A stretch of 64,000 bases of DNA, taken from RPQJ01 sp963778185 (lineage in GTDB: Bacteria > Pseudomonadota > Gammaproteobacteria > Steroidobacterales > Steroidobacteraceae). The stretch is taken from the NCBI GenBank assembly GCA_963778185.1, contig CAVZTF010000003.1:1302001-1366000 (forward strand). Direction: 5' to 3'. The notes under the pieces are model-generated. The model ran no database searches, was not told where the DNA came from, and was given only the letters and a program-made list of their open reading frames with translations. This document shows positions 1 through 8,008 of the stretch, one piece after another (positions within the stretch are counted from its first letter, which is position 1; every line of letters starts with the position of its first letter). The position numbers and the translations under genes were made by a program.

Positions 1-2
1 AG

Positions 3-1805
3 AAAGACCACTACCTGCCCCGCCTCGCGCGCGGGGAAGACGTACCCTGCTTCGCGCTCACCGGACCGCGCGCCGGTTCCGACGCGGCGTCGATTCCGGA
101 CACGGGCGTCGTGTGCCGCGGCGTCTTCGATGGCAGGGAAGTCGTCGGCGTCCGCCTGAACTTCTCCAAGCGCTACATCACGCTCGCGCCGGTGGCGACG
201 GTCATCGGCCTCGCATTCAGGCTTTTCGACCCGGACAGGCTGCTCGGCGGCGAGAAGACCGACTACGGCATCACCTGCGCGCTCATCCCGCGCAACACGG
301 CGGGCGTCACGATCGGACGGCGCCATTTCCCGCTCAACGTCCCGTTCCAGAACGGGCCGCTGTCAGGCAGGGACGTGTTCGTGCCGCTCGATGCCATCAT
401 CGGCGGGCCGAAGATGGCGGGCCAGGGCTGGCGCATGCTGGTCGAGCAGCTCTCCGTGGGCCGCTGCATTTCGCTGCCTTCGAACGCGGCCGGCGGCGCG
501 AAAGCGGGCATCTATGCATCCGCTGCCTACGCGCGAATCCGCAAGCAATTCGCGCAGCCCGTGGGCAAGTTCGAGGGCGTCGAGGCGGCCCTCACGCGCA
601 TGGCGGGCGCCACCTACATCATCGACGCCGCGCGCTCGGTGACCAGCGGCGCCATCGACGGCGGCGAGAAGCCTTCGGTGCCGGCGGCGATGCTCAAGTA
701 CCACTGCACGGAGCTCGCACGGAAGGTGTCGAACGACGCCATGGACGTGCAGGGCGGCAAGGGCATCTGCCTGGGACCGAAGAACTACCTCGGGCGCGGT
801 TACCAGGTGGTGCCGGTCGCCATCACGGTCGAGGGCGCCAACATCCTGACCCGCAGCCTGATGATCCTCGGCCAGGGCGCGATTCGCTGCCACCCGTACG
901 TGCTCAAGGAAATGAACGCGGCGAAGGTCAAGGACAAGGCGCGCAGCCTGCGCGAGTTCGACGAGGCGCTGTTCGGCCACGTGGGCTACACGCTGTCGAA
1001 CGCGGCGCGGTCCTTCGTGATGGCGGCGACCCTCGCGCGGTTTTCCGCCGCGCCGACCGACGGCGCGACGCACCGTTACTACCAGCACATCAACAAGTTC
1101 AGCGCCCAGTTCGCCTTCGTCACCGACATGGCGATGCTGACGCTCGGCGGCTACCTCAAGCAGAAGGAGCATCTCTCGGCGCGCCTGGGCGACGTGCTGT
1201 CCGCGCTCTACATGGCCTCGATGGTCCTGAAGCACTACGAGAACCAGGGCCGTCCCGAGGCCGACCTGCCGCTGGTGGAATGGAGCTGCCGGACGCTGCT
1301 CTACGAAGCCCAGGAGCAGCTGCACGGCTTCCTGCGGAACTTCCCCAACCGCTGGCTGGCCGCGCTGATGCGCGTCGTGATCTTCCCGCGCGGCCGCACC
1401 TACTTCGCGGCGAGCGACCGGCTGGGACGCAAGATCGTCGAGCCCCTGATGGTGCCGTCGGAAACACGGGAGCGGCTTGCACACGGCATCTACAAGACCC
1501 TCGAACCGGGCAACCCGCTCGGCCTGCTGCAGGAGGCGCTCGAACTCTCGGTCGCCACCGAGCCGCTCGAGAAGCGGCTGCGGGTCGAGGGCGTGAAGAC
1601 CGGGCGCATCACCGCGCTCGACCTGCCCGGCCAGATCGAGCAGGCGGCCGCGGTCGGCCTCCTGAACGCGAGCGAGGCGCAGCTGCTCAGGGACTACGAC
1701 CGCAAGGTGATGGACATCGTGAACGTCGACGATTTCACGAGCGAGGAGCTCATGGCCGGAGTGCAGGCGCAGTCGTCCGCCAGCCCGCTGCGCCAGATCG
1801 CCTGA
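3..1805 (+). CDS. fadE: Acyl-CoA dehydrogenase FadE (5' truncated by window edge)
   Basis: This is the C-terminal 600 residues of a FadE-type acyl-CoA dehydrogenase, which catalyses the first, FAD-dependent step of fatty-acid beta-oxidation. The reading frame is open from base 3, so the start lies upstream of the window. Visible landmarks are FALTGPRAGSDA in the middle beta-domain, the substrate/FAD region around QVVPVAITVEGANI (the Glu at 831-833 matches the family's catalytic base) and the long C-terminal extension (DUF1974) from about base 1000. That extension separates FadE from short acyl-CoA dehydrogenases. The gene ends with TGA and is followed by an unrelated membrane-protein gene 76 bases on. 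The FadE assignment is firm; chain-length preference cannot be read. Confidence 0.95.
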   Translation, partial: KDHYLPRLARGEDVPCFALTGPRAGSDAASIPDTGVVCRGVFDGREVVGVRLNFSKRYITLAPVATVIGLAFRLFDPDRLLGGEKTDYGITCALIPRNTAGVTIGRRHFPLNVPFQNGPLSGRDVFVPLDAIIGGPKMAGQGWRMLVEQLSVGRCISLPSNAAGGAKAGIYASAAYARIRKQFAQPVGKFEGVEAALTRMAGATYIIDAARSVTSGAIDGGEKPSVPAAMLKYHCTELARKVSNDAMDVQGGKGICLGPKNYLGRGYQVVPVAITVEGANILTRSLMILGQGAIRCHPYVLKEMNAAKVKDKARSLREFDEALFGHVGYTLSNAARSFVMAATLARFSAAPTDGATHRYYQHINKFSAQFAFVTDMAMLTLGGYLKQKEHLSARLGDVLSALYMASMVLKHYENQGRPEADLPLVEWSCRTLLYEAQEQLHGFLRNFPNRWLAALMRVVIFPRGRTYFAASDRLGRKIVEPLMVPSETRERLAHGIYKTLEPGNPLGLLQEALELSVATEPLEKRLRVEGVKTGRITALDLPGQIEQAAAVGLLNASEAQLLRDYDRKVMDIVNVDDFTSEELMAGVQAQSSASPLRQIA

Positions 1806-1825
1806 CGGACCGCCGCGCGGCGCAC

Positions 1826-1866
1826 GGAGCCGCGGTCCGCCGACGGGCCCCGGCTCCTTGCGTTTT
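1826..1866 (+). terminator. Possible intrinsic terminator after fadE
   Basis: A 7-bp stem (GGAGCCG at 1826-1832, CGGCTCC at 1851-1857) is followed by TTGCGTTTT. A second overlapping 8-bp inverted repeat (CGGACCGC at 1806, GCGGTCCG at 1832) could compete with it. The loop is long and the T tract is broken, so this is only a candidate. Confidence 0.3.
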
Positions 1867-1881
1867 GATACCCTTGCGCGC

Positions 1882-3321
1882 GTGAGCGAGCAACCCCCTG
1901 AAGCGGACGACGTCGTCTACGAGGTCAGCCTCGAGGCGGACGCGGAGATCGCCGCGCCGTTCGACACGTGGCTGCGCGACCACATCGCCGACATGCTCGC
2001 GCTGCCGGGCTTCCTGTCCGCCGAGATCCTGAGCGATGAGGGCACCGCCCGGGGCCGCGTGAGCCGGGTCGTGCAGTACCGCCTGCGCGACCAGGCCGCG
2101 CTCGACGATTACCTGAGGGACCACGCGCCGCGCCTGCGCGCACAGGGCGTCGAGCGTTTCGGCAACCGCTACTCCGCCGAGCGGCGCGTGCTGGCGCACC
2201 GCGAGGAGTTCGTGCGCGGTGCGGTCTCGACGGAAAACTGCCTCAACTGCGGCGAGGTGCTCACCGGGCAGCACTGCTCCCATTGCGGGCAGCGGGCGAA
2301 GGTGCGCGTGCTGTCGCTGTGGGGCCTCACCCGGGACGTGCTCGGCGACCTGCTCGACTGGGACTCGCGCGTGTGGCGCACGCTGCGACCTCTCGCATTC
2401 AAACCCGGCCTGCTCACGCAGGACTACCTGCGCGGACGGCGGGCGAACTACACGCCCCCGTTCAGGATGTACCTGATCCTCAGTGTCGCGTTCTTCCTGC
2501 TCGCCTCGCTCGGCAACGACCCCGGCGCCGATTTCAGGATCGAGCAGGACGGCGCGAGCATACGGTTGACGGAGGGCGAGGCGGAGCCGGCCCCGCCTGG
2601 CGCGCAACCGACTGCGCCGCCGGCTGCCAAGGCCGACATCGCTGCAAAGCTGGATCCTGAAACGCAGCGGATCGTCGATGCACTGGTACGGCGTGTCCCG
2701 GAGAAAGATCGCGCAGGGACGCGCGCCGAGCTCGAAGCCGAACTCGGCAAGCTCACCCCGGAGCAGATCGCACCGGTGCAGAGAGTGCTGAACGATCCCT
2801 GCAGCGAGGAGAACTTCAGGGTCGACATCGGCCCGCTCGGGGAGCAGTACGGCCCGCGACTGCGCGAGGCCTGCCGGCGCATCGCCGCCGACACCCCGAG
2901 CTTCGGCCGGGCGCTCTACGAGAACATCCCCAAGATGATGTTCCTGTTCCTGCCGTTGATCGGCGTCGTGCTGTACGTGCTCTACGCGGGCTCAGGCCGC
3001 TACTTCGTCGAGCACCTGCTGTTCGTGGTCCACTACCACGCGTTCTTCTTCCTGGGCGGACTCGTGATCCTGCTGCTCGAGCGGCTGACGACGGCCGCCA
3101 GCGGCGCCGGGGCGGGGAAGGTCCTGTCCTTCGCCTCGGGCGCCACGATCGCCACGTTCGTGATCTACGTCCCGTACTACCTCTACCGCGCCATGCGCCG
3201 CGTATACGGCCAGGGACGCATCGCCACGCTGGCCAAATACTCGGTGCTGGGCGTCGCCTACGTGTTCGCGATGGCGTTCACGGCCGTCGGGCTCCTCGCC
3301 TACACCGCGCTCACGATGTAG
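1882..3321 (+). CDS. DUF4286/DUF3667 domain membrane protein
   Basis: A 479-residue protein of unknown function in two parts. The first ~105 residues resemble DUF4286, a small ferredoxin-like fold found in putative monooxygenase-like proteins. Next comes a zinc-ribbon of the DUF3667 type (CLNC...CSHC near base 2240-2290), then helices including YLILSVAFFLL, FLFLPLIGVVLYVLY and two more C-terminal membrane spans. A charged Glu/Pro-rich stretch (about bases 2570-2900) sits between the first and second membrane spans. GTG at 1882 is preferred because it begins just before the conserved VVYEVSLEAD strand; a TTG at 1858 is the alternative. The fusion of both domains on one chain is clear; the role is not known. 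Confidence 0.8.
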   Translation: MSEQPPEADDVVYEVSLEADAEIAAPFDTWLRDHIADMLALPGFLSAEILSDEGTARGRVSRVVQYRLRDQAALDDYLRDHAPRLRAQGVERFGNRYSAERRVLAHREEFVRGAVSTENCLNCGEVLTGQHCSHCGQRAKVRVLSLWGLTRDVLGDLLDWDSRVWRTLRPLAFKPGLLTQDYLRGRRANYTPPFRMYLILSVAFFLLASLGNDPGADFRIEQDGASIRLTEGEAEPAPPGAQPTAPPAAKADIAAKLDPETQRIVDALVRRVPEKDRAGTRAELEAELGKLTPEQIAPVQRVLNDPCSEENFRVDIGPLGEQYGPRLREACRRIAADTPSFGRALYENIPKMMFLFLPLIGVVLYVLYAGSGRYFVEHLLFVVHYHAFFFLGGLVILLLERLTTAASGAGAGKVLSFASGATIATFVIYVPYYLYRAMRRVYGQGRIATLAKYSVLGVAYVFAMAFTAVGLLAYTALTM

Positions 3322-3355
3322 GCGAGGCGCGCCCCGGCGCCCGGCCACTGCGCGA

Positions 3356-3964
3356 TCAGCGGGCGACCGCGAGATTCGCGTTCGCGAAGTCCCAGTTGAG
3401 CAGCCTGTCGATCACGGCCGCGACGAAGTCCGCCCGGCGGTTCTGGTAGTCGAGGTAATACGCGTGCTCCCAGACGTCGATGGTGAGGACCGGCGTCAGG
3501 CCCATCGTGAGCGGCGTGTCCGCGTTCGCCGTCTTCACGATGCGCAGCGCGCCCTTGTCGGCCACCAGCCAGGCCCAGCCACTGCCGAACTGCGTGACGG
3601 CCGCGTTGGCGAATTCCTTCTTGAAGTTCTCCTGGCTGCCGAAGGCCGCGTCGATGGCCTTCGCCACGGCGCCGGTCGGCGTGCCGCCGCCGTTGGGCCT
3701 CATGCTGTTCCAGAAGAACGTGTGGTTCCACGTCTGCGCCGCATTGTTGAACACGCCCACCCTGTCAGCCTTGCCCGCGACCGCGGCGATGACCTTCTCG
3801 AGGGGGGCCTCTGCGAGATCGGTGCCCGCGACCAGCTTGTTCAGGTTGTCGACGTAGGTCTTGTGGTGCTTGCCGTGGTGGAACGACAGCGTTTCCGCAG
3901 ACACGACCGGGGCGAGCGCGTCCTGGGCATAGGGCAGTGCGGGTAGTTCGATGTGATGGCTCAT
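3356..3964 (-). CDS. sodB: Superoxide dismutase [Fe]
   Basis: Fe/Mn-family superoxide dismutase of 202 residues, converting superoxide to hydrogen peroxide and oxygen in the cytoplasm. The four metal ligands are visible: His29 in FHHGKHH, His in WNHTFFWNS, and the Asp and His of DVWEHAYYLDY. The Gln of AAQTWNH is characteristic of the iron form rather than manganese. The start at MSHHIELPALPY has an AAGGAG ribosome site about six bases upstream; an upstream in-frame ATG would add 25 non-conserved residues. The gene is divergent from dinB and convergent with the DUF3667 gene. Confidence 0.96.
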   Translation of the reverse strand: MSHHIELPALPYAQDALAPVVSAETLSFHHGKHHKTYVDNLNKLVAGTDLAEAPLEKVIAAVAGKADRVGVFNNAAQTWNHTFFWNSMRPNGGGTPTGAVAKAIDAAFGSQENFKKEFANAAVTQFGSGWAWLVADKGALRIVKTANADTPLTMGLTPVLTIDVWEHAYYLDYQNRRADFVAAVIDRLLNWDFANANLAVAR

Positions 3965-4080
3965 GCGGATCTCCTTCGGGCGGGCGCGGGCGACCGCGCT
4001 GGAGCCGCCAATGATCCCGCCATCCACCGCCCTGCTCAAGTCGGGGTCGCGGACGCCGTGGGGAGACGTATCCTTGCCGG

Positions 4081-5373
4081 ATGGCCGACCGCTCGATCCT
4101 GCACGTGGACATGGACGCTTTCTATGCGTCCGTCGAGCAGCGGGACGACCCGTCCCTGCGGGGCCGCCCCGTCATCGTCGGCGGCACCGGTCCGCGCGGC
4201 GTCGTGGCTGCGGCGAGCTACGAGGTGCGGAAGTTCGGCGTGCATTCCGCGATGCCGATGCGCGAAGCCCTGCGCCGGTGTCCGGACGCGGCCTGCGTCC
4301 ACCCGCGGATCCCGCACTATGCCACCGTCTCGCAGCAGATCTTCGCCGTCTTTCACGAGTTCACGCCGCTGGTTCAGGGACTGTCGCTCGACGAGGCCTT
4401 CCTCGACGTGACGGCCAGCACCGGCGCCCTGGGCCCGGCCGAGGACATGGCACGGCAGATCAAGCGGCGCATCCTCGAGCGCACCGGGCTCACCGCGTCC
4501 GTGGGCCTCGCGCCCAACAGGCTCGTGGCCAAGATCGCCTCGGACCTGCGCAAGCCCGATGGGCTGGTGGTCGTGCGTGCGGGAGAAGTGCGCGCCCTGC
4601 TCGATCCGCTGCCGATCCGCAAGCTGTTCGGCCTCGGCGCAAAGACAGCACCGAAGGTCGAGGCCCTCGGCATCCGCACGCTTGGCGAGCTGAGCCGCGC
4701 CGCGCCCGCCCGGCTCCGTCCGATCTTTGGCCGATACGCCGAGCTCGTGCTGCAGCGCGCGGCCGGCATCGACGACCGCCCCGTGATCCCGGACCTCGAC
4801 GAGAAGCAGATCAGCGCCGAGGAGACCTTCGACACAGACATCGCGGATCCCGCGCGGCTGCGCTCCGAGGTCGCCCGCCTCGCGGACCGGGCCTGTGCCC
4901 GCCTGCGTGCGAAGGAACTCGCAGCCGCTTGCGTCGTGGTCAAGATCAGGCGCCGCGACTTCACGACCTGCACGCGACAGCGACACATCGAGCCGCCGAC
5001 GCAGGAGACCCGCTTGGTGGCCACGGTCGCGACCGAGTTGCTGGACGCGTGGCTCACGACGCAGCCCGGCTCGGCGCTGCGGCTGCTCGGCGTCGGGCTG
5101 AGCGAGCTCGCACCGGCGACGCAACTGGACCTGTTCGCGGCGCCGGAGTCGACGCGGAACCGCGGGCTGGACACGGCGGTCGACAGGATACGCGAGCGCT
5201 ACGGCAGCGGCGCCCTCAAGCGCGCGAGCACGCTCGATTGCGGCGCATCAGGGCTGGTGCTCGCACGGAATCCGGTCCAGCTCAAGCACATCGAGGCGCG
5301 CGACCCGCCCGTCGGCGTCGAGGACGAACTCGATCGGCGAAGGCCAGCCGGGGGCCAGGAACCGGACGTCTGA
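4081..5373 (+). CDS. dinB: DNA polymerase IV (Y-family)
   Basis: Error-prone translesion polymerase of the Y family, 430 residues. The catalytic carboxylates are in HVDMDAFYASVE (residues 5-16) and SLDEAFLDV. A helix-hairpin-helix/thumb region follows (IRKLFGLGAKT, LGIRTLGEL), then the little-finger domain ending in LRLLGVGLSEL. The C terminus (TQLDLF, matching the consensus beta-clamp peptide QLxLF) is typical of clamp-binding Y-family polymerases, followed by about 60 extra residues beyond the usual ~350-360. The ATG at 4081 directly begins the conserved N terminus. No LexA box was identified with confidence in the 116-base gap to sodB. Confidence 0.95.
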   Translation: MADRSILHVDMDAFYASVEQRDDPSLRGRPVIVGGTGPRGVVAAASYEVRKFGVHSAMPMREALRRCPDAACVHPRIPHYATVSQQIFAVFHEFTPLVQGLSLDEAFLDVTASTGALGPAEDMARQIKRRILERTGLTASVGLAPNRLVAKIASDLRKPDGLVVVRAGEVRALLDPLPIRKLFGLGAKTAPKVEALGIRTLGELSRAAPARLRPIFGRYAELVLQRAAGIDDRPVIPDLDEKQISAEETFDTDIADPARLRSEVARLADRACARLRAKELAAACVVVKIRRRDFTTCTRQRHIEPPTQETRLVATVATELLDAWLTTQPGSALRLLGVGLSELAPATQLDLFAAPESTRNRGLDTAVDRIRERYGSGALKRASTLDCGASGLVLARNPVQLKHIEARDPPVGVEDELDRRRPAGGQEPDV

Positions 5374-5498
5374 TTGTGCGATCAACTCGATCCGCGGACC
5401 GGCGTGCGGCTGGCATGCCCGGCCCATGCTGGCCTTGCCACGCCCGGGCAGGCATGATTGGCGACCGATCCACGCGCCCGAGACCGACCTAACCCCGC

Positions 5499-7169
5499 AT
5501 GTACACGAGCTTTTTCGGACTCCAGGAAAAGCCGTTCGCGATCACTCCGGACCCTCGCTACCTGTACCTCAGCGAGCGGCACGCGGAGGCGCTCGCGCAC
5601 CTGCTGTACGGGATCAACGAGGCGGGCGGCTTCATCCAGCTCACCGGCGAGGTCGGCACCGGCAAGACCACCGTCATTCGCAGCCTGCTCGAGCAGCTGC
5701 CGGGACATGCCGACGTCGCGCTTATCCTGAATCCGCGCATCACTCCCGCGGAATTCCTGCTCACCATCTGCGAGGAGTTGCACATCCCCGTGCCGGAATC
5801 CGGCCGCGGCAGCACCAAGACCCTGATGGACCTGCTCGGGCGCCAGCTGCTGGACACCCACGCGCGCGGACGGCGCGTGGTGCTGATCGTCGACGAGGCG
5901 CAGAACCTGAGCACGCAGACGCTCGAGCAGGTGCGGCTGCTGACGAACCTCGAGACCGCCACCACCAAGCTGCTGCAGATCATCCTGATCGGCCAGCCCG
6001 AGCTGCGCGAGCTGCTCGACAAGGCGGAGCTGCGGCAGCTGGCGCAGCGCATCACGGGTCGCTACCACCTCGACCCGCTATCCACCGAGGAGACAGCGGG
6101 CTACGTCAAGCACCGCATGCGCGTCGCGGGCGCCACGGCCGAGGCGTTCACGCCGACGGCGCTGCGCGAGATTCACCGGCTGAGCCATGGCATCCCGCGC
6201 GTGATCAACGTGATCTGCGACCGCGCGCTGCTCGGGGCATTCACCCAGGAAGACCACCGCGTCGGCACGAACCTGATCCGGCAGGCGGCCTCCGAGGTGT
6301 ATGGGCGCCCCATCCCGGCGCCCTGGCTGAAGTGGGGCACGGCGGCCGCGATCGCCGCGGCATTGGCATTGGTCGGCGTCGGGCTGTGGAGCGTGCTCGC
6401 CGACCGCGCGGTCGATGCGCCCGCCGCCACGGCCACGACTCCTGCGGCAACGCCATCGGCCGGCACTTCGCCGCCGAACCCGGCCGTGCCGGGAGACGTC
6501 CGGACTCCCGCGACCGAGACTCCGCCAGCGGACCCAGTCCCGCTCGATGCGCTGCTCGTGCGCCACGGCAATGACACGACCACCGAGGCTGCCCTCGGCA
6601 AGTTGTTCGCGACGTGGGGCGCCACGTACGAGCCGGCGCGGGGCCGCGGCTGCGACCAGGCCGCCACGCAGGGGCTCGAGTGCCTGTTCCAGAAGGGCTC
6701 GTGGGCACAGCTGCGCACGCTGAACCGGCCCGCCATCCTCACGCTGACCGACGACGTCGGCCGCACCCACCAGGTCGTGCTCACCGGGCTCGACGACGAG
6801 TCCGCGACGTTCGAACTCGGCAGCGAAGCGCGGCAGGTATCGATCACCGCGGCCTCGCGCTACTGGTTCGGTGACTTCCTGCTGTTGTGGCGGCCGCCGC
6901 TGGCCGTGGCCAAGGTGCTGACACCGGGCGCGCGCGGCGAGGACGTGCGCTGGCTGCGCGAGAGCCTGCGTGCCGCGCAAGGGCTCCCACCCGCACCCGC
7001 GGGCAACGACGTCTACGACGAAGATCTGTCGCGGCTGGTACAGGACTTCCAGCGGCAGCACCGCCTCACGGTCGACGGCGTCGCGGGAGTGCAGACGCAG
7101 ATCGTGCTCGACACCGTGCTGAGCGCGACCGGCTCGCCTACGATCGTGGCGGCGGCGGCCGAGGGCTGA
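5499..7169 (+). CDS. gspA: ExeA/GspA-like AAA ATPase of type II secretion
   Basis: A 556-residue inner-membrane ATPase of the ExeA/GspA family, which works with GspB to pass or assemble the type II secretion secretin through peptidoglycan. The start MYTSFFGLQEKPFAITPDP is diagnostic. Walker A is GEVGTGKTT, Walker B is VVLIVDEAQNL, and a membrane span lies near residues 278-298 (AAIAAALALVGVGLW). The periplasmic part has the family's C39-peptidase-like region and a peptidoglycan-binding domain (DVRWLRESLRAAQG ... VDGVAGVQTQ). The following gene begins five bases after the stop, so the two are co-transcribed. No other gsp gene is in the window. Confidence 0.9.
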   Translation: MYTSFFGLQEKPFAITPDPRYLYLSERHAEALAHLLYGINEAGGFIQLTGEVGTGKTTVIRSLLEQLPGHADVALILNPRITPAEFLLTICEELHIPVPESGRGSTKTLMDLLGRQLLDTHARGRRVVLIVDEAQNLSTQTLEQVRLLTNLETATTKLLQIILIGQPELRELLDKAELRQLAQRITGRYHLDPLSTEETAGYVKHRMRVAGATAEAFTPTALREIHRLSHGIPRVINVICDRALLGAFTQEDHRVGTNLIRQAASEVYGRPIPAPWLKWGTAAAIAAALALVGVGLWSVLADRAVDAPAATATTPAATPSAGTSPPNPAVPGDVRTPATETPPADPVPLDALLVRHGNDTTTEAALGKLFATWGATYEPARGRGCDQAATQGLECLFQKGSWAQLRTLNRPAILTLTDDVGRTHQVVLTGLDDESATFELGSEARQVSITAASRYWFGDFLLLWRPPLAVAKVLTPGARGEDVRWLRESLRAAQGLPPAPAGNDVYDEDLSRLVQDFQRQHRLTVDGVAGVQTQIVLDTVLSATGSPTIVAAAAEG

Positions 7170-7174
7170 CTCGC

Positions 7175-7975
7175 ATGTCGTTCATCCTCGATGCGTTGCG
7201 GAAGTCCGAGCACGAGCGCCAGAGGCAGACCGGCCCCGGCCTTGCCGAGGTCGCGGTCGCGCCTTCGAAGCCGCGCACCAACGTCTGGCCCACCGTGGCC
7301 GTCGTCCTGCTCGTCGTGAACCTCGTGGCGATCGGCCTTCTGCTGTTGAACAAGGCGCGGGACGAGCCGGAGCCTGCGGCGGCTGCGCGTGCAGAACCGG
7401 GGACGACTGGCGGGCCCGTCGTGACGCCGCCGGCCGCCGGAGCGGCCGTGCAGACCGCGCCCCAGGCCTCCGTAACCCGCACCCTGGCCGAACCACCCCC
7501 GATGCTGCGGCCCGCGGAAGGGGTGCCGGTCACCCCCGCGAGCCGCAATCCGCTCGAGGAAGAGGTGTCAGGCTACACAGCGACCATCGATCCGCAGATG
7601 GCGGCCGGCGCATCGGCCGCGCCCGAGGGTCCGCCGGCCGTCACCCGCGCTCCCACGCAAGGCGGCACTGTCGTCTACGAGACGCTCCCGGAAGCAGGTC
7701 CCGCGGAACCGTCGGGGAATCCGGCATCCAGGCAGGCGCCCGCCGGCATGAGCCTCCCCACGGCCGACGAAATGTTGTCGCGCGGCGGGGTGGCGGAGCT
7801 CCACCTCGAGCTGCACGTGTACTCGAATCGACCGCAGGAACGCGTCGTGTTCATCAACTCGCGCAAGTACCGCGAAGGCGACACGCTCGCCGAAGGCCCG
7901 CAGGTCGAGGAGATCACGCGCGACGGCGTCGTGCTCAACCTGCGCGGCAATCGCTTCGTGTTGCCGCGCGAGTGA
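7175..7975 (+). CDS. gspB: GspB-like type II secretion assembly protein
   Basis: Partner of the upstream ExeA-like ATPase, 266 residues. The N terminus MSFILDALRKSEHERQ is the hallmark of GspB/ExeB proteins, followed by one membrane span (VAVVLLVVNLVAIGLLLL). A long Pro/Ala-rich periplasmic linker leads to a C-terminal GspB domain (LHLELHVYSNRPQERVVFIN ... LNLRGNRFVLPRE). The ATG at 7175 lies six bases after the upstream stop. The pair likely forms the GspAB complex needed for secretin insertion. Confidence 0.9.
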   Translation: MSFILDALRKSEHERQRQTGPGLAEVAVAPSKPRTNVWPTVAVVLLVVNLVAIGLLLLNKARDEPEPAAAARAEPGTTGGPVVTPPAAGAAVQTAPQASVTRTLAEPPPMLRPAEGVPVTPASRNPLEEEVSGYTATIDPQMAAGASAAPEGPPAVTRAPTQGGTVVYETLPEAGPAEPSGNPASRQAPAGMSLPTADEMLSRGGVAELHLELHVYSNRPQERVVFINSRKYREGDTLAEGPQVEEITRDGVVLNLRGNRFVLPRE

Positions 7976-8008
7976 CCCTGGACGACCGGCGTGGCGTCCG
8001 TTGCGGCA

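Noticed and set aside
5416..5450. TGCCCGG/CCGGGCA inverted repeat between dinB and gspA as a terminator
   Set aside because: The loop is 21 bases and no T tract follows on either strand.
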